Positions 46,170 through 54,513 of a stretch of 64,000 bases of DNA are shown here, piece after piece. This DNA comes from a bacterium (lineage in GTDB: Bacteria; Hinthialibacterota; Hinthialibacteria; H5-UNCL2), in assembly GCA_015075175.1 (NCBI GenBank), contig JABTUV010000005.1, positions 295,820 through 359,819 of the forward strand, read 5' to 3'. The notes under the pieces are model-generated. The model saw only the letters and a list, made by a program, of their open reading frames with translations, was not told the DNA's origin and did not search any database. Made by a program: the position numbers and the translations under genes. Numbering within the stretch: position 1 is the stretch's first letter; each line of letters opens with the position of its first letter.

Positions 46170-46200
46170 CCGTATGGTAGGCTGTCATTGGTTGATATCA
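46170..46200 (+). promoter_or_regulatory. Perfect 14-bp palindrome with possible -10 box
   Basis: GGTTGATATCAACC at 46187-46200 is a perfect palindrome 38 bases before the dehydrogenase start. TATGGT at 46170-46175 could be a -10 box, placing the palindrome over the first transcribed bases. It is a candidate operator for a sugar-responsive repressor. Confidence 0.4.
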
Positions 46201-46237
46201 ACCTGCTGTTTTCATGCATTCCCTCGGAGGTTGAGCC

Positions 46238-47283
46238 ATGCGTGAGTGGAAGGTCGGAATCATCGGGTACGGCTGGGCGGCGGGGGCGCATATTGCGGCC
46301 CTCAACCAGATTCCCGGCGTGTCGGTGGTGGCGGTGCATTCGTCGCGTTCGCTGGATCCGGAAGTGCTCTCACGCCAGCACGGCGGCCCCATCCGCTACT
46401 ACGGGCGGCTGGAGACCATGCTGGCGGAGCCGGACATCGACGCGGTGTCCATCTGCAGCCGGCCCAGCCTGCACGTGGCGCAAGCGATCGCCGCGGCCGA
46501 GCACGGCAAGCACATCATCGTCGAGAAGCCCGTCGGACTCTCGCTGTCCGACTGCCGCGCGCTGAGGGACGCGGTGTCGAAGGCGGGCGTGCGCACGTGC
46601 GTCTGCTTCGAGTGCCGTTTCTCCAGCCAGTTCCTGGCGACCAAGGCCGTGATCGATCAGGGTCTGCTGGGCGCGCTTCATTACGGCGAGGTGGACTACT
46701 ATCACGGCATCAATCCGCGCTATCGTCAGTTCGGGTGGGTCACGACCAAGCCGGAGGGCGGCAGCAGCCTCCTCTGCGCCGGCTGCCACGCCATGGACGC
46801 GCTGCTCCTGTGCCTGGGGGACGACGTGGACGAGGTGTTCAGCTATTCCACTCATTCCGCCGGTTCCGACTATGCGCCCTACGAGTATCCGACGACCGCC
46901 GTGACGGTACTCAAGTTCAGGAGCGGGCGCGTGGGCAAGGTCACATCCTGTATCGATTGCAGTCAGCCTTATTACTTTCACGTGCACCTGGTGGGAAGCG
47001 AAGGTGCGCTCTTGGACGACAAGTTTCATTCCAACAAGCTGGCGGGTCTGAAAGGCGACGCCTGGAGCCGGCTGTCGATGAAGCTGATGGATTCCGGCGA
47101 CGTGGCCGACCATCCGTACAAGACGCAGTTCAGGCGTTCTTCGAGCGATCAGGCAGGACCGCGAGATGCCGCTCACGAACTCACCCAGGCGCTGTATACC
47201 CACGAAGTGATATTCGCCGCGGATCGGTCGGCAGGCTGGGCCGGCCGGTGAAGATGTCAGGCTGGGCTGAGGTCTCTTTGTAA
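46238..47283 (+). CDS. Gfo/Idh/MocA-family oxidoreductase, small indels near the C-terminus
   Basis: A cytoplasmic NAD(P)-dependent sugar dehydrogenase of about 345 residues. The Rossmann motif is VGIIGYGWAAGAHIAAL (residue 6) and the catalytic EKPVGLS is near 105. The C-terminal domain has GGSSLLCAGCHAMDALL. After HPYKTQF (about 47130) two or three indels disturb the frame. A family-like ending, AADRSAG then GRPVKMSGW, places the real stop near 47283 instead of 47251. GGAGG precedes the ATG. It heads a row with a PIG-L deacetylase and a GlcN6P-deaminase-like gene. Confidence 0.85.
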
Positions 47284-47410
47284 TCTTGAGTCGTACTCGT
47301 AATCGAGAATGGCTAACGATTTACGAGCACGAGCAGGATTACGATTAAGATACGATCACGAAATCGCAATCGCATTCGTCAGTCCACAGGCAGGAAAACC
47401 TGCACCACCC
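47284..47410. repeat. TTACGAGCACGAGC tract and CAGGCAGGAAAACCTG hairpin
   Basis: Low-complexity TTACGAGCACGAGCAGGATT lies at 47284-47375. A hairpin GCAGG/CCTGC with an AAAA loop follows at about 47390, just before the PIG-L gene. Confidence 0.6.
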
Positions 47411-47431
47411 GCATTTGCGAAAGGACGTCAG

Positions 47432-48149
47432 ATGCCGCCTTCCGTCGCCGTGGTGATGGCGCATCCGGACGACTGGAAATCCTGGTCAGGGGGACGTTGT
47501 GGCGACTGCGCGAGCGGGGGTGTCGGATCCATCTGGTCGTGGTGTGCCGGGGCGACATGGGGAGCATGACGCTGGAGCGCGAGGGCATCGCGGCGATACG
47601 CCGACGGGAGGCGGAGGCGTCGGCGCAGCTTCTGGGCGCGAGTTTCGCGTGCCTGGGGGAGGACGACCTGACGGTTGTTTACAACGCGCGGCTGAAGACG
47701 CGCATCGTGGCGGAGTTGCGCCGGGCGCGGGCCGAGTGCGTGATCACGCACGCGCCGGTGGATTACATGATGGACCACGAGCAGGTCTCGGTGCTGGCGC
47801 GGGAGGCCTGTTTCTGCGCGACCATGCCCAACTGGCCGGCGGAGGGCGAGCGCCGCTGGCGGCCATCCAGGAAGTTTACTACGCGGACCCGGTGGCGCTC
47901 GTGGACCGCGAGGGTCAGTGCGCGCCGGCCTCGTTCATCGTGGACGTTTCGTCGGTGATCGAGAAGAAAGAGGCGATGCTGGGCTGTCACGAGAGCCAGC
48001 GGGCGTGGCTGGCCGCTCAGCACAGGGAGGATGATTATCTGCTTTCCATGCGCCGGTGGGCGGAGAGGCAGGGGACGCCAGGCGGGCTGCGCGTTCGGGG
48101 AGGGTTATCGCTGCATCAGGGCATCCGTTTCCGCAGGCGGGACGTCTGA
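47432..48149 (+). CDS. PIG-L/LmbE-family deacetylase, two frameshifts
   Basis: A zinc-dependent N-acetylglucosamine-type deacetylase of about 238 residues. The metal motif AHPDD is at the N-terminus, followed by ILVRGTLWRLRERGC and VVCRGDMG. The second site HAPVDYMMDHEQVS is near residue 110, and HESQRAWLAAQH follows. The frame changes at about 47470 (just after AHPDD) and about 47850. Each needs one or two bases, so errors are likely. It sits between a sugar dehydrogenase and a deaminase-like gene, fitting amino-sugar breakdown. Confidence 0.85.
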
Positions 48150-48159
48150 TGGGCTCTTG

Positions 48160-48215
48160 TCGTAGTTGCGCAGCGTGCTGCGTGCCGCGCGGCAGCAAAC
48201 AGCCGTAGTCCAGAT
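48160..48215. repeat. GTAGTTGCGCAGCGTGCTGC repeat
   Basis: A copy of the family also at 2.8, 28.2 and 39.7 kb, ending CAGCCGTAGTCC, lies in the gap before the deaminase-like gene. Confidence 0.6.
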
Positions 48216-48229
48216 TCGGCTGCGCAAGG

Positions 48230-49160
48230 TTTGTGAGGAGGAACAGGCCAGGTCACGGTTGCGCCCGATCTTGCCCAGTTCATTTCCCTTCCGCGACGCG
48301 AGGCCTGCGCGCGCGCGCAGGCGATCCAGCAGGCGGACCTGACCCGGCACAAGAACCCCGATTTTCATATTCGCATCGTGGACGATCCGGTGCGATTCTA
48401 CAGCGAGTTCGCGTTGGATCTCGTCGAGCGCATCGACGCCGCACGCAAGGCGGGAAGAAGGTTCGTCGCCATCCTGCCCGGTCGGGCCGGTTCCGCAGTA
48501 CGAAATCGCCGCCGCGATGATTAATCGACTGGGCATCTCGTGCGACCACGTGGCGACCTTTAACATGGATGAATACGCGGACGAAAACGGCATGACGGCG
48601 CCCGCCGACTGGGAAGGCTCGTTTGCGACGGCGATGCACGAGCATTTTCCAGCCTGATCGACGCGCCCGCTGCGGCAGACCGAAAACATCCATTTTCCAC
48701 CGATAGGAACATCAACGATTATTACAAGCTGATGGAGGACGCGGGCAGGGGTGGACTGCTGCTACGGGGATCGGCTGGTGCGGGCATCGCGTTTTGGGAG
48801 AGCCATCTGGGGCTGGATTTTCTCGATGATCTTCCGGCTATAAATCACAGCATGGGCGGATCGTGGAGCTCAACCCGATGACCATCATGCAGAACGCGTT
48901 GCACAGTTTCGGCGGGGATTGGGCTGGGTGCCGCCTAAAACCGCCAGCATCGGCCGCGCGAGATTCTCATGGCGAAACATCGCTCGTTCTGGCTGGACGG
49001 CGACCTGGGCTGGGGGATTTCGTGGCAGCGTTTCATCGCGCGGCTGGTCGCGCACGGGCCAGTGCATCCGTGCGTGCCGGGATCGATTCTGCAGGAGACG
49101 GGCTGCGATTATACCATTTTGGGCAATGTCGCCGACGATGTGAGAATCTCCATGGCGTAA
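48230..49160 (+). pseudogene. Glucosamine-6-phosphate deaminase-like protein, many frameshifts
   Basis: Joined frames give a NagB/6-phosphogluconolactonase-fold protein of about 300 residues. VRFYSEFALDLVERIDAARKAG, TFNMDEYADENG (the NagB-like catalytic aspartate region), and YGGIG, GHIAF pieces are seen. The C-terminal part includes LNPMTIMQNALHSFGG and GCDYTILGNVADDVRISMA. Frame breaks lie at about 48480, 48650, 48750, 48840 and 48920. The protein is longer than NagB and may act on a different amino-sugar phosphate. The exact start is unclear; GAGGAGG lies at about 48235. Confidence 0.7.
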
Positions 49161-49575
49161 GGTGCGCACCGCGCACCAAGCATGGTCGCGAGGCGTGAGT
49201 CGGTGCGCGGTGCGCACCCTACGGCAGCGATGGTCAGGAGGCGTGAGGTCGGTGCGCGGTGCGCACCCTACGGCAACGTGGTCGCGAGGCGTGAGTCGGT
49301 GCGCGGTGCGCACCCTACGGCAGCGTGGACCGCGAGGGCGTGATCTTGCGCAGTGCACCCACGGCGACCCGCGAGGCGTGAGTCGGTGCGCGGTGCGCAC
49401 CCTACAGCAACATGGTCGGGAGGCGTGAGCGGTGCGCGGTGCGCACCTACTGTCATTCGACCGCGGAGAAATCTTCTGTCGCATTCGACCCGCGGTAACG
49501 CGCAGGAAGATTTCTCCCAGCGGTCAGAATGAGTCGCAAACGTTGGTCGGGGCGCAAGCTGCCGCAGTCCACATG
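49161..49575. repeat. Array of about six GGTGCGCGGTGCGCACC units
   Basis: Units of about 55-60 bases share GGTGCGCGGTGCGCACCCTA and GGTCGCGAGGCGTGAGTC. Each has a GGTGCGC/GCGCACC stem. They run from the stop of the deaminase-like gene to 49450. Then TCATTCGACCGCGGAGAAAT repeats follow to 49530, and a GCAGTCCACATG unit ends on the isomerase stop. Confidence 0.8.
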
Positions 49576-50439
49576 CTATGCCGTCCAGCTCTCCCACAGT
49601 TTGCGTTGGCGGGACAACTCGGCGATGGGATCATGGATCGCGCGCGATTCTTCAAAGAGAATCCAGCCGCGATAGTCGCTCTGAACCAAGAGCTGTGCCA
49701 ACTGGCGGCATGGATAGCTGGGATTGTCCAGGTCGTGGGTGTGCAGGGTGGCGCCGAAGTAAGGTCGGACCTGTTGGAAGTTCTCCACGAGGCCGGGTGG
49801 GCGCGTGTCGGCGGGATTGCAGTTCCAGCATACCCGCGCGTTGGGATGGTCGGCGATCTGACAGATGCGGCGGATGTCCGCGCCCGAGGTGAAGTCGCCG
49901 TGCATCTCCATGCGGATTTCCTGGCCGTAATCGGCGGCGAAGCGGGCCAGTTGACCGAAGGCGCGGCCGATCTGTTCGAGGGTTTTCGCGCGGGACGCCC
50001 TCGCGCTCATGGGAGGAATTGGGGCGAATCTTCACGCCCGAGCTCCCCACGTCGCGCGACAAGAGGACGAAGGCGCGCCCGTCCTCGATCTGATGCTGCA
50101 GTTGCGCGGGATCGGGGGAGTCGAGCGCGACCACGCTGCCCAGGCCGACCAGGGCGACGGGGCTGTCGGCGAAGCGCGCCCTGACCTCGCGCCGCCGGGC
50201 GGCGGAGAGGCTCGGCTCGACGCCGTGCCTGTGGGTCGTGCGCAACTCGACGCCCTCCATGCCCGCAGCTTTGCAGTTGGCAAGCAGCGTGGGCAGGTCC
50301 CAATCCTTGCCCCATTGATAGGTCACCAGCCCGACCCGCATGGGGCGGGAGCTAGCCGAGCAGCGCAGGAGGGACCGACCGCAACCCGTCAGGGCCAGGG
50401 CGGAGGCAGTAACGAACGCGCGGCGGAAACTCTCTCCAC
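49576..50439 (-). CDS. Exported sugar phosphate isomerase/epimerase-like protein, frameshifted
   Basis: A TIM-barrel protein of about 287 residues. The probable start is the GTG at 50439, giving a Tat-type leader SRRAFVTASALALTGCG if one C is restored near 50425. The barrel begins MRVGLVTYQWGKDWDLPTLL; EMHGDFTSG, ARVCWNCNPAD, LHTHDLD and WILFEES carry probable metal ligands. A second frame change lies at about 50012. GAGGAGG precedes the start, and the Gfo/Idh stop is 11 bases upstream. The TAG stop abuts a repeat. Confidence 0.8.
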
Positions 50440-50450
50440 TCGCTTCCTCC

Positions 50451-51925
50451 TCACACGCGCTCGGGCAGGACATAGGGCCGGCGATAGGCGTCGCGGGCCA
50501 ACTGGTTGGCGCGGCGGGCGAAGCGTTACCGACGAAGGTCTCCGTCTCAGGGTCCATCTCTGGCAGCGCCCCCAGCGTGGCGCGGGTCTTTGCCAGGTCG
50601 ATGCCGTTGGCCGCCAGGTGCTCCTTCATGCGCTCCCAAGCTTCCAACATGTCGGCGTCGCCCGCCAGCGCGGCGTGCACCTCTTGCGGCGAGGCCTCGT
50701 GCCCCAGTCGATGCGAGATGTTGCCCAGGTGGCAGAGCATGACGGAGGCGTGGCCCTCGGCGACGTCGCAGACCAGCTCCTCCCGCCGGCGGCTGCGCAC
50801 GGCGGAGATGAAGTTTTGCGCGTGGGCAGCCCCGCCGTCGCCCTCGAACTGCTTGACGCGTTTGTTGTCGTTGTCGTAAATCCAGCCGCCCGCGTAACCG
50901 CCGAACCATCCCCCCTCGCATACGACGACGACCGCTTCGCGCAGGTTGCGATAGTGGGGCGCGGCGGTTGCACCGGCGCGGGCGGGCAGATTGCGGATTT
51001 CCGTGATGATGGGGACGGGGTAATCGTGATAGACCAGCTGCGTATTGGCGGTTTCTCCGTCGTCGTCAAAGCCGAAGCGCCCGCCGACGGAGAGCACGCG
51101 CGGCGGCGGGTGGGGATAGCGCAGGAGCGAACGAATGAGGTCCAGCCGGTGCACGCCGAGGTTGCCGAGGTCGCCGTTGCCGAAATTCCAGAACCAATGC
51201 CAATCGTAATGCAGGTTCTTGCGCAGGAGGGGACCTTTGGGCGCGGGGCCGCAGAAGAGATCGTAGTTGACGCTGTCGGGGATGGGTTGCGGACCGGAGA
51301 CCTTGCCGATGCCGCGGCGCAGGCGATAGGAGACGGCGCGCGCCAGAAGGACCTTGCCTAAATTGCCCTGGCGGATGTACTCGAAGGCGGCGGCGGTACC
51401 CGGATCGGAGCGCAGTTGCGTGCCCGCCTGTACGATACGGCCGTACTTCTCCGCCGCCTCGATCATCTTCCGGCCTTCCCAGGGGCAATGGGCGACGGGT
51501 TTTTCGACGTAGACGTCCTTGCCCGCCTGGCAGGCCCAGACGGTCGCCAGCGCGTGCCAGTGGTTGGGGGTGGCGATGACGACGGCGTCCACGTCGGGGG
51601 CGTCCAGGATTTCGCGCATGTCCTGGCAGATTCGCGGGGACTGGTTGCGCTCGGACAACCACTGGAGGGAAGATGCGAGTTGGGCCGTGTCCGCGTCGCA
51701 GAGGGCGACGATGCGCACGCCGGGCAGGCCGTGGAAATGGCGCACGTGTCCGGCGCCCTTGCTGCCGACGCCGATGACGGCGACGCGGATGTCCTCATTG
51801 GCTCCGCGCACCCGCAGTTGCGCGGCGCCGGCGGTACGGTGCGGCGCCTGGCCGCATCCGGCCAGCGCCAACCCCGCGGCGCCCGCCAGCGACTGCCTGA
51901 TGAACGCGCGGCGATGTTGTTTCAT
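50451..51925 (-). CDS. Tat-type exported Gfo/Idh/MocA oxidoreductase, one frameshift
   Basis: A sugar dehydrogenase of about 491 residues with a twin-arginine leader (HRRAFIRQSLAGAAGLALAGCG), as in periplasmic members of this family. The Rossmann motif is VAVIGVGSKGAGHVRHF (about 48). EKPVAHCPWEG is near 143, with HWFWNFGNGDLGNLGVHRLD and a conserved YDND segment. The frame breaks near 50518, close to the end. Restoring one base gives the ending ANQLARDAYRRPYVLPERV and a TGA at 50451. The ATG overlaps the GH172 stop (ATGA). Confidence 0.88.
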
Positions 51926-53379
51926 CTCGTCAACTCCAGTTCGACCAATCCCAGAAGCCGGCCCGTGGACCAGCCGTTCTTTCCGAGGCAGCGCAACTCG
52001 ATGAGTTTCTCGCCGGTCTCCAGGCGAATCGTGCCCAGGTCGAGGGGCTTTGCCAAGCTAACTTTTTCGCTGTAGAGGTCAATGGGCGAGCCGAGAGGCA
52101 GGGAATCAACGAAGACCTGCCAGACGCCGTAGTCGGGGGCGGTACACAGCCGGAGGCGCAGGCGGCAGTTGGCGGGCTGGCCGGGGTTCCTGAGCATGAG
52201 TCCCAGGCGCCCCTCGGGGCGGGTGTTCTTGAAGAGAAGTTGGCGCACGCCCAACATTCCGCGCGACGTCAGGTCCTGCACTTCCAGCGGGCCGCCGGCG
52301 GCTTGCAGCTTGCCGAAGAGTTCCTCGCCCGGCAGTCGGACGGAGGTCGCGACGTCGATCACGGCAGGATACGGCAGGAGCCTGGCATCCACGGGGGGAA
52401 GCGTGCCGGCGACCGAGACCGGCTGCTTCTGATACCAGAAGCCCACGCTCGCCCAGTCGTCGGCGCGATCGTTCCGGCTGCCGTGCTCGAGGGTGACGCG
52501 AATGCTCTTCTTGAAAACGATGGGGTCCTGCACGTGGTAGCGATATGCCGTATGCACGGCGTTCTTCCACTCCGCGCCCAAAAACATCGAGAGGCCGTGG
52601 TAGGGATGAGCGAAGGCGCGAAAGCCCCAGGCGTCGGCGAAGTAGTCCTCGGTGCCGGTACCATAGAGCGTGGGAAAGCTGTCGCCGTCGATGTAGATCA
52701 TGTCGTCGCCCTCGCCCATCCAGGCGTCCCGGTTGTTCTTGCAGGAGAGATGGCAGCCGAGATAGCGGCCCTCCCCGGTCGCCTCGACGATGGTGAAATT
52801 ACCGTCCGTGCAAGGGAACTGTTGGCGGTACTGGGCGTGAAAGCGTCCCAGGTTGCGGGGGAGTCGGTCGTACTTGCGATAATCGACGTAGTAGAAGACG
52901 CGGCAGCGGTTGTCGCGGCTTTCATTGGTGAGCGTGATGCGCGCGCCGCGGGCGAAGGGCATGGGGATGAACGAGTTGCGGGCGCGGCCCTCGGCGCTGA
53001 CTTCAAAGAGCGCGTTGGCGAAGGGACTCTGGTAGCCGAAGCCGGCGCCGAAGAAGTCGCCCACGGGAACCTCGACGCTGGGATACGGCCTGCCGTCCCA
53101 GTACGTGCGCAATACCATGCGGCTGCCGTAGCGCGCCTCGGTACTGCCGATGGTCATCCAGAGGTGGTGGATGATTCCCGCGCCGGATGCGTCCAGGAGC
53201 GTCTTCGTCTCTCCCGGTTCAAACCACCACCAGTCGCGGTTCTCGCCGGTAGGGTTGTAGCTGCTGGCGCGATGCGAGGTGAAGCCGGCGTCGATGCGGG
53301 CGAGATCGTCCAGCGGGCCATGTGCGGATGCGGCGAGAGCGGTTGCGCACAACAAGAGGAAGAGGGCGAAAACGCGCAT
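51922..53379 (-). CDS. GH172 (DUF2961) family secreted protein
   Basis: A 485-residue protein with a Sec signal (MRVFALFLLLCATALAASAH). The DUF2961 fold shows NRDWWWFEPGETKTLLDASG, GIIHHLWMTI, VPVGDFFGAGFG, MIYIDGDSFPTLYGTGTEDYF and a C-terminal beta domain. Characterised GH172 enzymes act on difructose anhydrides and D-arabinofuranans; the substrate here is not known. GGAGG precedes the ATG at 53379. It starts a tightly coupled operon with an exported dehydrogenase and isomerase, suggesting extracytoplasmic processing of a sugar chain. Confidence 0.88.
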   Translation of the reverse strand: MRVFALFLLLCATALAASAHGPLDDLARIDAGFTSHRASSYNPTGENRDWWWFEPGETKTLLDASGAGIIHHLWMTIGSTEARYGSRMVLRTYWDGRPYPSVEVPVGDFFGAGFGYQSPFANALFEVSAEGRARNSFIPMPFARGARITLTNESRDNRCRVFYYVDYRKYDRLPRNLGRFHAQYRQQFPCTDGNFTIVEATGEGRYLGCHLSCKNNRDAWMGEGDDMIYIDGDSFPTLYGTGTEDYFADAWGFRAFAHPYHGLSMFLGAEWKNAVHTAYRYHVQDPIVFKKSIRVTLEHGSRNDRADDWASVGFWYQKQPVSVAGTLPPVDARLLPYPAVIDVATSVRLPGEELFGKLQAAGGPLEVQDLTSRGMLGVRQLLFKNTRPEGRLGLMLRNPGQPANCRLRLRLCTAPDYGVWQVFVDSLPLGSPIDLYSEKVSLAKPLDLGTIRLETGEKLIELRCLGKNGWSTGRLLGLVELELTR

Positions 53380-53449
53380 GGGAGCCTCCGGGGATGGAGC
53401 GTGGGAGGCAGCGTAGAGAGCGGGGAGGGGGATGTCAATCGGCGGGCGA

Positions 53450-53567
53450 GGGCGTAGTTGCGCCCGGCGCGGTGTGGATGGCGGAGTGTTGGGGATTGCA
53501 CCCCATTGAGTACCGAGGGGTGGCGCCGGGCGGATGATTCCCCTCAACTTGTCTTGTTAAGGGGGGG
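53450..53567. repeat. Hairpin repeats between operons
   Basis: GTAGTTGCGCCCGGCGCGGT is followed by GCACCCCATTGAGTACCGAG (a stem with GGGGTGGCGCC) and a CCCCTCAACTTGTCTTGTTA...GGGG hairpin at the end of the membrane-protein gene. Confidence 0.6.
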
Positions 53568-54092
53568 TCACGGGCGGCGGCGCGCGTCTTCCTCGCGGGC
53601 AAGTTCGACCAGCATCAGGTCCACCGCCTTGCCGCGATAGGCGAAGTAGAGAGGCCAGTGGGCGAGCAACCCGACCGCCATGAAACTGGCGACGATGGGC
53701 GGAGTCGCGCCCAGGAGGGGGCTGATGAGCCCCAACACGCCCGTCACGATGCACCAGGCGAGGGGAAGGACGATCATGGGAACGGCGGCGGCGGCGGCGT
53801 GGCGAGCGCCTTTGCCGGCGGCCTCGGAGGCGAGTCGCGAGGCGACCAGCACGAAGACCGGCGCGTCCAGCACGACGACGATGGCCAGAATCCACCATAA
53901 TGGAGGACGGTCCTGGGCCGAAGCAGGGGAGAAGAGGCCCACGGCGGCCAAGAGGGCAAGCAGGGCTTGGACGAGAAAGATGGCGGCGGCGATTATGTCA
54001 ATAATGCGTTTTCTATCAGAAATTAACGGATTTTCGGCCAGATGGCGATAATCGTCGGGGTTAAGCGGGCGGGGGTGAAAAATATCCGGCAT
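53568..54092 (-). CDS. Four-helix membrane protein of unknown function
   Basis: A 174-residue protein with four hydrophobic helices (about residues 32-53, 66-88, 101-125 and 128-150) and short charged ends. It has no motif that I can assign. It is divergent from rpoB and alone on its strand. The ATG at 54092 opens MPDIFHPRPLNPDDY; no strong ribosome-binding site is seen. Confidence 0.65.
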   Translation of the reverse strand: MPDIFHPRPLNPDDYRHLAENPLISDRKRIIDIIAAAIFLVQALLALLAAVGLFSPASAQDRPPLWWILAIVVVLDAPVFVLVASRLASEAAGKGARHAAAAAVPMIVLPLAWCIVTGVLGLISPLLGATPPIVASFMAVGLLAHWPLYFAYRGKAVDLMLVELAREEDARRRP

Positions 54093-54101
54093 CTTTTTTG
54101 C

Positions 54102-54130
54102 TTGACATGGGAGGTGAGGCGGAATAAGGT
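54102..54130 (+). promoter_or_regulatory. Strong promoter upstream of rpoB
   Basis: TTGACA at 54102-54107 and TAAGGT at 54125-54130 are separated by exactly 17 bases. The direction is toward rpoB, with a leader of about 377 bases. Confidence 0.65.
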
Positions 54131-54513
54131 CCTCATTTTGCGCTCAACCTGCGGACAAGCGCGCACCCATGTGCGGGCGAGGTCGCAGGAGAGGCGCCGG
54201 GTGGAGGCCGATCCTACCACACCCCACGGAGGAAGATAAGCCGTTGACTCCCAGCGCGTTGACCGTAACAGAATCCTCTCTCGATGCAACTCATTTCTCC
54301 TACCGGGCCCAGGTGGGCCAAAGCGCCGATTCTTCCTCGTCGGCGGGATATCTCGCGTGGTTTTTCCCAATACTGCCTTGGGCGGGTGGGAAACGTTAGC
54401 ACGACTCGTTGCGGTTCAGTTGAATCAAGTTTTGTTGACGCAGCCGAAGTAAAGAGTCGCCAAGGCATTCTCGAACCAGCGTCCAGGCGGGCGCGGTCAA
54501 AGGAGCGTTCACG
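54131..54513 (+). other. Long rpoB leader
   Basis: This stretch has no convincing gene. It contains a GGCCCAGGTGGGCC stem at about 54306 and a second possible promoter, TTGACT at 54243 with TAACAG 16 bases on. AAAGGAG lies just before the rpoB start. No r-protein gene or recognisable r-protein leader is seen. Confidence 0.45.

Noticed and set aside
49161-49460. CRISPR array of GGTGCGCGGTGCGCACC repeats
   Set aside because: The spacing of 55-60 bases fits, but the intervening bases are conserved between units and the repeat family is dispersed at other loci.
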